NCBI RefSeq assembly: GCF_024757985.1
Contig: NZ_CP103289.1
Coordinates: 124,001 to 188,000, forward strand
Length of the DNA stretch: 64,000 nt
Source: Cellulomonas sp. NS3
GTDB lineage: Bacteria; Actinomycetota; Actinomycetes; Actinomycetales; Cellulomonadaceae
Direction of reading: 5' to 3'
Shown: piece by piece, positions 57,375-64,000 of the stretch
How positions within the stretch are numbered: position 1 is the first letter of the stretch
Layout of the letters: each line of letters opens with the position of its first letter
Position numbers and translations under genes: made by a program
Notes under the pieces: model-generated
What the model was told of the DNA's origin: nothing
Databases searched by the model: none
Seen by the model: the letters and a program-made list of their open reading frames with translations, nothing else

Positions 57375-58123
57375 TGCCCTGCCGCCTCGCCGCCGTCGCG
57401 TTCGACGCCCACGACCCGGCGCGAGTGGCGGCCTTCTGGGGCCGGGTGCTGGGCCGCGAGCCGGTCGAGGACGCTCACGGGGTCCTGCTGACGGGGCCCG
57501 ACACCCAGGTCGGGCTCCGGTTCGTCCCGAGCGGCTCGACGAAGGCCGGGCAGAACCGCATCCACCTGCACCTCACGAGCACCACCCCCGACGACCAGCA
57601 GGACGTGGTGAGGCGCGCGCTCGCACTCGGTGCCCGTCACCTGGACGTGGGGCAGCGCCCCGAGGAGGGGCACGTCGTGCTCGCCGACCCGGAGGGCAAC
57701 GCGCTCTGCGTGATCGAGCCCGGCAACGCCTTCCTCGCCGGGTGCGGGTTCCTCGGGGAGGTTGCCTGCGAGGGGACGCGGGACGTCGGCGTCTTCTGGG
57801 CGGCGGCGCTCGGCTGGCCCCTGGTGTGGGACCAGCAGGAGGAGACCGCGGTCCAGTCGCCGGAGGGCGGCACCAAGGTCGCGTGGGGCGGCCCGCCCGT
57901 GCCGGAGCGGCACGGCAGGAACCGGCAGAGGCTCGAGCTCGCGCTGGTGGGGGATCCCGCGGGCGCCGGTCCGGCCGGCGCAGGCGCGGCCGGGGACGCG
58001 CTCGCGGCCGAGGTCGAGCGGCTGGTCGGGCTCGGCGCGACCCGGATCGGCAGCGTCGAGGACGGCGCCGTCGAGCTCGCCGACCCCGACGGCAACGAGC
58101 TCCGCCTCAGCCCTCCGCGGTGA
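57374..58123 (+). CDS. VOC-superfamily (glyoxalase-like) protein, two domains
   Basis: A 249-residue protein with two vicinal-oxygen-chelate modules. Module 1 begins LAAVAFDAHDPARVAAFWGR and ends VVLADPEGNALCVIEPG; module 2 begins CEGTRDVGVFWAAALGWPLV and ends VELADPDGNELRLSP. Both have the DPxGNxL strand typical of the family. His in IHLHLTST and Glu residues may bind a metal. Substrate unknown. Its 3' end overlaps the convergent PPOX gene by 17 bases. Confidence 0.9.
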   Translation: MPCRLAAVAFDAHDPARVAAFWGRVLGREPVEDAHGVLLTGPDTQVGLRFVPSGSTKAGQNRIHLHLTSTTPDDQQDVVRRALALGARHLDVGQRPEEGHVVLADPEGNALCVIEPGNAFLAGCGFLGEVACEGTRDVGVFWAAALGWPLVWDQQEETAVQSPEGGTKVAWGGPPVPERHGRNRQRLELALVGDPAGAGPAGAGAAGDALAAEVERLVGLGATRIGSVEDGAVELADPDGNELRLSPPR

Positions 58124-58514
58124 TCCGGACGATGACGCGCGGCTTCTGGCGCCGCGCGGCGAGGCGCTCGACGAGCATGAACGCCCGGTACTCGAGGCCG
58201 TAGCGGTCCTGGAACAGGTCCGAGAGGCGCGCGACCTCGGTGGGGTCCGTGACGAGCTCGGCGTCGCCCGGGACGGGGACCGCGCCGTCGGGCACGGAGC
58301 CGCTGCGGCTGCACGGGCGGAGCTCGACGCGCGCGGTGTGCCGCAGCCGCTTGACCTTGCCGCTGTCGTCGGGCGTCGTGACGAGCAGCGTGTCGCCGTC
58401 GCGGACGACCCACACGGGCGTCGAGACGGGCTCGCCCGTGCGGCGGAACGTCGTGAGCGACACGAACCGCTCGTCGCCGAGCGCGGTGAAGGCGTGGGTG
58501 GGCAGGCTCGTCAT
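58107..58514 (-). CDS. PPOX-class flavin/F420-dependent oxidoreductase
   Basis: A 135-residue split-barrel protein of the pyridoxamine-phosphate-oxidase type: FVSLTTFRRTGEPVSTPVWV at about 17-36, the phosphate-binding GKVKRLRHTARVELRPCSRS and a final IVRITAEG strand. The sequence LTTFRRTGEPVSTPVWVV is typical of F420-dependent reductases of actinobacteria. The upstream in-frame ATG was passed over because the fold starts at MTSLPTHAF. Confidence 0.88.
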   Translation of the reverse strand: MTSLPTHAFTALGDERFVSLTTFRRTGEPVSTPVWVVRDGDTLLVTTPDDSGKVKRLRHTARVELRPCSRSGSVPDGAVPVPGDAELVTDPTEVARLSDLFQDRYGLEYRAFMLVERLAARRQKPRVIVRITAEG

Positions 58515-58741
58515 GGGGTGGGATCCCTCGTCGTCGCGGCAGGGAGAGCAGCCTCGCGAGGTGTCCCTGTGCGACGAGCGTGCCACGGCGTGCGCGTCCC
58601 GGCCCGGTGACGAGGCGGGGGCGCCGGACGGCACGCCGTCGTCGCTCCGGCAGCGTGCGGCCCGCCGCGACCTCCGCCTCTCCTAGGCTGTCCACGAGAG
58701 CGCGGCGACCCCGCGCTGCACCTGCCGGGAGGACGGCCACG

Positions 58742-59299
58742 ATGGCGACGAACCCGCGGATCGCGCCGATCGAGCGCGCGACGCAGCGGCCGTGGGACGA
58801 GTGGCTGCGGTTCATGGACGCGATCGGCGCCGCGGACCTCGACCACGGGCGGATCGCGCAGCACGTGCACGACGAGCTGGCGCGTACGGGGACGGAGAGC
58901 GCCGGCTGGTGGGCGCAGTCCGTCACGGTCGCCTACGAGCAGCACGTCGGCCGGCGTCTGCCCGGGCAGCAGCCCGACGGGACGTTCCAGGCGAGCATGA
59001 GCCGCACGACCCCGCTCGCGATGGCCGAGCTGCTCGAGCGGTGGACGGCGTTCGCCGCCGCGGACCCGGAGCTGCAGGCCCTCGCCGCGGGGGAGCCGCG
59101 GCTCAGCGGGACCGAGCGGCGGATGCACTGGCGCAGCAGGGCCGGCGACGGGTACGCCGTCGCGGTCGCGAGCGAGCCGAGGGCGGGCGGGGCGGCGACG
59201 CTCGTCGTGACGCTCACCGGGCTGCCGTCGCCCGGGGCGAGCACCGAGGCGCGCGAGCGCTGGACCGCCGCCGTCACCCGGTTCCTGGGCACGGTCTGA
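58742..59299 (+). CDS. DUF4287-type protein
   Basis: A 185-residue protein. Its N-terminal part (PRIAPIERATQRPWDEWLRF, then WWAQSVTVAYEQHVGRRLPG) matches the DUF4287 pattern; the second half (MHWRSRAGDGYAVAV) may be a small START-like fold. Likely cytosolic; function unknown. TAGGCT at 58684-58689 may be its -10. Confidence 0.8.
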   Translation: MATNPRIAPIERATQRPWDEWLRFMDAIGAADLDHGRIAQHVHDELARTGTESAGWWAQSVTVAYEQHVGRRLPGQQPDGTFQASMSRTTPLAMAELLERWTAFAAADPELQALAAGEPRLSGTERRMHWRSRAGDGYAVAVASEPRAGGAATLVVTLTGLPSPGASTEARERWTAAVTRFLGTV

Positions 59300-59421
59300 C
59301 GGCAGCGACGGGGTCGCGAGAGGAGCGGGACCGGGGCGGGACGCGGGAGCCGGGGAGCCGGCGCCGCCAGCACGACAGGACGTCCGTGCCGCACGAGGCG
59401 CGGAGCGAGCGAGAGGGAGAC

Positions 59422-60423
59422 ATGGACATCCTCATCACCGGCGGCGCCGGGTTCATCGGGAGCACCATCGCGTCGGCGGCGCTCGACGCGGGCCACCGGC
59501 CGATCGTCCTCGACAACCTCGTCACCGGCCGCCGCGAGTTCACCGCGGGGCGGGTGTTCTACGAGGGCGACATCTCCGACCGCGCGCTCGTGCACCGTGT
59601 CTTCGACGAGAACCCGGACATCGCCGCCGTCGTGCACTGCGCGGCCCTCATCGTGGTGCCCGACTCGGTCGCGCACCCGATCGACTACTACCGCGCCAAC
59701 GTCACCAAGACGATCGACCTCGTCGAGACCGTGGTCGAGCGCGGCTGCCGCCGGCTGATCTTCAGCAGCTCCGCGTCGATGTACCGGCCGAGCGACGACT
59801 TCAGCGTCGACGAGTCCTCGCCGCTCGCCCCGACCAGCCCGTACGCGCGCACCAAGATGGTCGTCGAGGGCGTGCTCGAGGACATCGCGGCCGCGACCGA
59901 CCTGCGCGTGCTCTCGCTGCGGTACTTCAACCCGATCGGCGCCGACCCGCAGCTGCGCACCGGCCTGCAGCTCGCCGCCCCGAGCCACGCGCTCGGCCAG
60001 CTCGTCGACCGGCACCGCGCGGGGCAGCCGTTCGCGCTCACCGGGGTCGACTACGACACGCGCGACGGCTCGGGCATCCGCGACTACGTGCACGTGTGGG
60101 ACCTCGCGCTCGCGCACGTCGCGGCGCTCGAGCGGTTCGACGACGCCCTCGCGGGGGACCGGCACGCGGTCGTCAACCTCGGCACGGGCACGGGGACGAC
60201 CGTCAAGGAGCTCGTCGCCGCGTTCGAGGAGGTCACCGGCGACCGCGTCGAGGTCGTCGAGCACCCGCGCCGGCCCGGGGACTCCGCGGGCGCCTACACC
60301 CGCAGCGACCGGGCGCGCGAGGTGCTCGGCTGGGAGGCGCGGCGGTCGGTGCAGGACGGCATCGCGGACTCCCTCGCGTGGTTCGAGAAGCGCGGCACGG
60401 TGCTGCCGGACCTCGCGGGCTGA
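59422..60423 (+). CDS. galE: UDP-glucose 4-epimerase-like enzyme
   Basis: A 333-residue short-chain epimerase: NAD-binding turn GGAGFIG (7-13), the Ser of IFSSSASMY, and the catalytic Tyr/Lys in SPYARTKMVVEG. The later segment YDTRDGSGIRDYVHVWDLAL matches GalE. It would interconvert UDP-glucose and UDP-galactose, or related sugars. GAGAGGGAG precedes the ATG. No other sugar genes are next to it. Confidence 0.93.
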   Translation: MDILITGGAGFIGSTIASAALDAGHRPIVLDNLVTGRREFTAGRVFYEGDISDRALVHRVFDENPDIAAVVHCAALIVVPDSVAHPIDYYRANVTKTIDLVETVVERGCRRLIFSSSASMYRPSDDFSVDESSPLAPTSPYARTKMVVEGVLEDIAAATDLRVLSLRYFNPIGADPQLRTGLQLAAPSHALGQLVDRHRAGQPFALTGVDYDTRDGSGIRDYVHVWDLALAHVAALERFDDALAGDRHAVVNLGTGTGTTVKELVAAFEEVTGDRVEVVEHPRRPGDSAGAYTRSDRAREVLGWEARRSVQDGIADSLAWFEKRGTVLPDLAG

Positions 60424-60469
60424 GCACCCCCGTGGGGTGCACGCGCCGAGCAACCGCCAAGATGGGCGG

Positions 60470-61726
60470 ATGAAGGTCTCGCGCCGTTCCCACGTCCCGC
60501 CGTTCGCCGTCATGGAGGTCCTCGCGGCCGCCAACGCCCGACGAGCCGCCGGGGAGTCGGTGCTCAACCTGTGCGCGGGCGAGCCGTCGACGGGCGCGTC
60601 GGACGTCGTGCGCGACCGGGCGATCGAGATCCTCACGTCCGGGAGCCTCGGGTACACCGAGGCCCTGGGTGCGCCGCCGCTGCGAGCCGCGATCGCGGGG
60701 CACTACGCGCGCTGGTACGGCGTCGACGTGGACCCGTCGCGCGTCGCGGTCACGACCGGGTCGTCGGGCGGGTTCATGCTCGCGTTCCTCGCGGCGTTCG
60801 ACGTCGGCGACCGGGTCGCGCTGGCCCGCCCCGGCTACCCGGCGTACAAGAACATCCTGGCGTCGCTCGGGTGCGAGGTCGTCGAGCTCGAGTGCGGCCC
60901 GGGGACGCGCTACCAGCCGACGGTCGCCCAGCTGCAGGAGGCGTACTACGCGGGCGGCCTCGACGGCGTCGTCGTCGCGAGCCCCGCGAACCCGACGGGC
61001 ACGATGATCGCGGCCGACGAGCTCGCCGCGCTCGCGGCCTGGTGCGCGGAGTTCGACGTGCGGCTCGTCAGCGACGAGATCTACCACGGCATCACGTACG
61101 GGTCGGTGCCCGACGGTGGCGCCCCGGACCTGGGTGCCCCCCGCACCCCGGTGCCCGTCGCGGGCGGGCTGGCCGCGGCCGAGGCCGTCGGGTCCGCCGG
61201 GGCGGCGACCGCCGCGCAGTTCCTCGACCAGGGCGCCGTGGTCGTGAACTCGTTCTCGAAGTACTGGGCGATGACGGGCTGGCGCCTCGGGTGGCTGCTG
61301 CTGCCCGAGGACCTCGTGGTGCCGGTCGACGCGCTCGCGAGCAACGTCGCGCTGTGCCCGCCCGCGCTCGCCCAGCACGCCGGCGTCGCGGCGTTCTCGC
61401 CCGAGGGGTACGCGGCGGCGCACGAGAACGTCACGCGCTACGCGCAGTCGCGCGCCCTGCTGCTGGACCGGCTGCCCGAGCTCGGCTGGGACCGGGTGGC
61501 GCCGGCCGACGGCGCGTTCTACCTCTACGCCGACATCAGCGCGTCGGGGCTCGACTCCGTGACGTGGTGCGAGCGGCTGCTCGCCGAGGCGGGGGTCGCC
61601 CTGACGCCCGGGACCGACTTCGACGGCGTCGCCGGGCGGGACTGGGTGCGGCTGTCGTTCGCGTCGTCGGTCGACGTCGTGCGCGAGGCGGTCGACCGTG
61701 TCGTGGCGTGGCAGCGCACGCTGTGA
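60470..61726 (+). CDS. PLP-dependent aminotransferase, class I/II
   Basis: A 418-residue fold-type I enzyme. The PLP lysine lies in NSFSKYWAMTGWRLGW (about 262-277); SPANPTGTM and SDEIYHGITY are the conserved Asn and Asp/Tyr segments, and the C-terminal Arg (WVRLSFA) binds the substrate carboxylate. An extra loop of some 30 residues, rich in Gly and Ala (GGAPDLGAPRTPVPVAGGLA), interrupts it before the lysine and is unusual. Related to aspartate/aromatic aminotransferases. Confidence 0.93.
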   Translation: MKVSRRSHVPPFAVMEVLAAANARRAAGESVLNLCAGEPSTGASDVVRDRAIEILTSGSLGYTEALGAPPLRAAIAGHYARWYGVDVDPSRVAVTTGSSGGFMLAFLAAFDVGDRVALARPGYPAYKNILASLGCEVVELECGPGTRYQPTVAQLQEAYYAGGLDGVVVASPANPTGTMIAADELAALAAWCAEFDVRLVSDEIYHGITYGSVPDGGAPDLGAPRTPVPVAGGLAAAEAVGSAGAATAAQFLDQGAVVVNSFSKYWAMTGWRLGWLLLPEDLVVPVDALASNVALCPPALAQHAGVAAFSPEGYAAAHENVTRYAQSRALLLDRLPELGWDRVAPADGAFYLYADISASGLDSVTWCERLLAEAGVALTPGTDFDGVAGRDWVRLSFASSVDVVREAVDRVVAWQRTL

Positions 61727-61769
61727 CGCCACGACCGGCCTGAGCCGGACGGCGCTGCCCGGACCGGGC

Positions 61770-62051
61770 TCAGTCGCCGGAGGGGTCCGCGCGTCGGGGG
61801 GTCGCCGCGCGGACGTCGTGCGCGACCGCGAACGGGACGCCGCCGGCGACGAGGTCGAGCAGGTCGGAGCCGTGCCGCACGAGCGGGCGCGCGTCCTCGA
61901 CGTCGTGGGTCCGCGCGACCTCGTCGGGCGACAGGGCGCTCTCGGTCAGGTCGTGCGTGCGGTCGTCGGCGCGGTCGAGGTCGACGCGTGCGTCGGTGTG
62001 CTCGTCCGTGCGTTCGTCCGTCGTGCTCTCGGTGCCGGTCGCTCCGTGCAT
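61770..62051 (-). CDS. Acidic protein of unknown function, 93 residues
   Basis: Begins MHGATGTESTTDERTDEHTD and is dominated by Asp, Glu, Arg, Thr and His in the first half; the second half (GSDLLDLVAGGVPFAVAHDV) is more hydrophobic. AGGAGGG precedes the ATG by five bases, which supports translation. No family recognised; no membrane segment. Confidence 0.6.
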   Translation of the reverse strand: MHGATGTESTTDERTDEHTDARVDLDRADDRTHDLTESALSPDEVARTHDVEDARPLVRHGSDLLDLVAGGVPFAVAHDVRAATPRRADPSGD

Positions 62052-62250
62052 GGTGCCCTCCTGGGCTGGTCGCTCGGGTGGTGGCGGCTGCTGTCGTGGT
62101 GGTGTCAGCAGCCGGTCGTGCGCGTGTACGTCCGGGTCGATCCTGACGGCGTCAGCGCCGTCGTCCGCCCGGGGTGCAGCCTGTGTGCCGCGGACGTCGG
62201 GCGCCGCGGTCTGGGGGTGGCTCGCCGGCGCACGACGTGTGCCCCGCCGC

Positions 62251-63423
62251 TCATGGCGTGCGCTCCGCGAGCCCGGGCGGTCCGTCCCCGGACGCCCGGA
62301 CCTGCGCCGCGACGGCGTCGTCCCCGCCCTCGACCTCCGCGCCGGGGACGACCTGCGCCCGGACGGCCGCCGCCCGCGGCCACGCGCGCGCGAGCGTGGA
62401 CAGCTCGCGCGTCCGTGCGGCGAACCCCGCCTCGGCCGGCCGCGGCCCCGACGCCGCCGGCGGCGGGAGGCCCTGCCCGACCCGTCGGGACGCGAGCTGC
62501 AGCGCCGCGGCGGACGCGACCGGGTCGGTGTGGTCGTGCGCGGGCACGTAGGGGGTGAGGGCGCGCAGCGCGTCGCCGATCTCGACGACGAGCCGGACCT
62601 CGCGGATGCGCGCGTCGGTCGAGAAGATCGTCCGGAGGCGACCCGGTGGGGTGTCGTCGAGGTGCGGTGCGTGCGGCCACAGGTCCGCCCACACCGGCCA
62701 CAGCACCCACAGCCGCCGGCGGGTCGCGACGTCCGCGGCGACCGTGGCGGCGAAGCCGACGACGAGCCCGGTCGCGACGAGCAGGATCGCCGAGCTCAGC
62801 GCCGCCTGCTCCGCGGTGCCGACCAGCCGGACGTCCGACCCCGGCGAGACCACCAGCACCCCGAGGTGCAGCGCCTTGAGCGCGGTGTAGAGCACGCCGA
62901 GCACCTGACCGGCCCCGAGACCGACGAGCCGCACCCCGAGGACCCCACGCGTGAGGCGGCCGTTGCGCAGCGCGATGCGGGCGCCGGCGGTGAGGGCGAC
63001 GGCGAGCGTCACGAGGAACGCGACCCAGTGCACGAGCCACGGGACCGACGACGCGTACACGGCGGCCCGGCCCTCCGCGGTCGCCGGCAGCAAGCCGCCC
63101 GCGTCGACCAGCGGCGCCGCGAGCATGACCGCGAGCACGACCCAGACCGGCCGCGGGACCGTGCGGCGCTCGCCGGTGATCCGGTGGGTGAACGCCACCA
63201 CCGCCACGGCGCTGACCACGACGAGCGCGTGCTCGACGGCGGCGAGCGCGGTCGTGCGCCCCAGCGCCTCGCCCACCGCGTCGAGGTCGAGGGTCCGGCC
63301 CGCGGCGAGGGCGGCGACCGCCACGAGCAGCGACCGCGTGCCGGTGCCGCGGACGGCGCGCACGACCTCCACGACGGTCACGGCCCACAGGACCACGACC
63401 CCGGCGGTGACGAGCTCAGCCAC
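62251..63423 (-). CDS. MAB_1171c-type (DUF6545) membrane protein
   Basis: A 390-residue protein: about seven membrane helices in residues 1-230, then a cytosolic part that starts RRLWVLWPVWADLWPHAP, the hallmark of the MAB_1171c family. The cytosolic part also contains IREVRLVVEIGDALRALTPY. Function unknown; the family is typically encoded beside an XRE regulator and an ImmA/IrrE-like protease, exactly as here. It overlaps the protease gene by 8 bases. Confidence 0.85.
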   Translation of the reverse strand: MAELVTAGVVVLWAVTVVEVVRAVRGTGTRSLLVAVAALAAGRTLDLDAVGEALGRTTALAAVEHALVVVSAVAVVAFTHRITGERRTVPRPVWVVLAVMLAAPLVDAGGLLPATAEGRAAVYASSVPWLVHWVAFLVTLAVALTAGARIALRNGRLTRGVLGVRLVGLGAGQVLGVLYTALKALHLGVLVVSPGSDVRLVGTAEQAALSSAILLVATGLVVGFAATVAADVATRRRLWVLWPVWADLWPHAPHLDDTPPGRLRTIFSTDARIREVRLVVEIGDALRALTPYVPAHDHTDPVASAAALQLASRRVGQGLPPPAASGPRPAEAGFAARTRELSTLARAWPRAAAVRAQVVPGAEVEGGDDAVAAQVRASGDGPPGLAERTP

Positions 63424-63934
63424 GACCCAGCCTCCCGCTCAGCGCGTGGCGCAGCGCCTCCGCCTCCCGGTCCTCGAGGCGGTCCGCGTCGGTCGCGTCG
63501 CGCAGCGTCAGCAGGGACGCGAGGACCTCGGCCTCCCGCTCGGCCGCGACGCCGTAGTCGCTGCGTCGGTGCAGCGCACCTAGGACCGTGCCGGCGTCGA
63601 GGTCGGGCAGCACACGGGCGAGGACGCCGCGGAGCGCCTCTCCGGAGCACGCGGACCCGGGGTGCCGCAGGATCATGTGGGCGAGCTCGTGGCGGACCGT
63701 GTGGTCGCGCAGCACGGGGTCGGCGTCCTCGGGGACGAGGACCAGGTCCAGGTGCTCGCTCTCCCACCAGGCGCCCCACGCGGTGTCCGTGAAGAAGGCA
63801 GCGGGTGCCGTCTCGACGAGCAGGGGCCGCTGCCGCTGCTCCGCGAGGTGCTGGACGAGGGCGTCGACGGTCGTGGGCCCGCGCAGGCCCAGCCCGTCGA
63901 GCGCCTCCTCAGCCCGGCGTCGGGCGCTGGTCAT
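63416..63934 (-). CDS. ImmA/IrrE-like zinc metallopeptidase
   Basis: A 172-residue protein with the metallopeptidase motif HELAH at 82-86 and a downstream Glu-rich helix (YGVAAEREAEVLASLL) that can supply the third ligand. ImmA-type enzymes cut XRE repressors to induce their targets. The probable target gene is just upstream and overlaps its start by 26 bases; the membrane protein follows with an 8-base overlap. Confidence 0.88.
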   Translation of the reverse strand: MTSARRRAEEALDGLGLRGPTTVDALVQHLAEQRQRPLLVETAPAAFFTDTAWGAWWESEHLDLVLVPEDADPVLRDHTVRHELAHMILRHPGSACSGEALRGVLARVLPDLDAGTVLGALHRRSDYGVAAEREAEVLASLLTLRDATDADRLEDREAEALRHALSGRLGRG

Positions 63935-64000
63935 CTCTCGTGTCCCCCTGGGTCCTGCCGTGCACGCCCTCGAGCTCGCGGACGCGCTCGACCATGAGCA
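63909..64000 (-). CDS. C-terminal end of the upstream gene, probably an XRE regulator (cut by the window)
   Basis: The last codons give LMVERVRELEGVHGRTQGDT followed by RDDQRPTPG and a stop, overlapping the protease start. A final helix followed by a polar tail fits the end of the small XRE-type regulators that precede ImmA/MAB_1171c genes, but only about 30 residues are visible, so the identity is context-based. Confidence 0.4.
   Translation of the reverse strand, partial: LMVERVRELEGVHGRTQGDTRDDQRPTPG

Overview
The window is very GC-rich, with dense short intergenic gaps, GTG starts and 4-bp start/stop overlaps. Gene content includes a c-di-AMP riboswitch ahead of an NlpC/P60 hydrolase, ANTAR regulators, WYL and MarR regulators, a PPOX-type flavoprotein and a SpoIID-less set of actinobacterial families. 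This points to an actinobacterium, most likely Micrococcales of the Cellulomonas type. That placement is inference from composition and gene families, not from a marker gene. No rRNA, tRNA or CRISPR array was seen.

Layout. 1-2.2 kb: start of an unknown gene, then a divergent MarR regulator/quinone-oxidoreductase pair with three copies of one 18-bp operator between them. 2.27-8.75 kb: a complete Tn5053/Tn402-like transposon (6474 bp) with 27-bp imperfect terminal inverted repeats, a 5-bp target duplication (TCGGT), tniA-tniB-tniQ, a tail-to-tail serine resolvase, and a two-gene cargo of unknown function; tniQ carries an apparent 2-bp insertion. 9-16 kb: small membrane proteins, MscS, DUF2254 and YetF-like proteins, a frameshifted GAF-ANTAR gene and a STAS-ANTAR regulator, plus a 95-bp sequence present twice.

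16.4-25.8 kb: a copper/metal-resistance island. It holds a DUF305 lipoprotein, a 44-residue peptide with three Cys-Cys pairs, a response regulator/histidine kinase pair, a His-rich membrane-anchored protein, a CcoG/NapH-like polyferredoxin, a small membrane protein, two beta-propeller lipoproteins and a CopB-type P1B ATPase with a His-rich N-terminus. Three promoters share an 18-bp direct-repeat box (7-mers spaced 11 bp) that fits an OmpR-family regulator, and a CsoR-like palindrome precedes the ATPase. Together they could sense metal outside the membrane, bind or reduce it there, and export it.

25.9-64 kb is mostly chromosomal housekeeping and accessory genes: riboswitch-controlled NlpC/P60 hydrolase, VWA/TerF-like protein, methionine aminopeptidase, GAF-GGDEF-EAL protein, flavodoxin-like reductase, SRAP protein, secreted HNH nuclease with an excalibur tail, soluble double-GAF chemoreceptor, WYL regulator with a divergent DrrA/DrrB-like ABC exporter, leucyl aminopeptidase, SLC13 permease (frameshifted), GltS-like permease (frameshifted), tyrosine phosphatase, a three-gene dehydrogenase/propeller/DUF427 operon, glutaminase-MFS operon beside a fragment of an amidohydrolase gene, GNAT, VOC, GalE-like epimerase, aminotransferase, and at the right edge an XRE-ImmA/IrrE-MAB_1171c-type operon.

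Four genes show frame breaks, three of them fixable by adding one base, two in G/C homopolymer runs. Sequencing error must be excluded before calling them pseudogenes.
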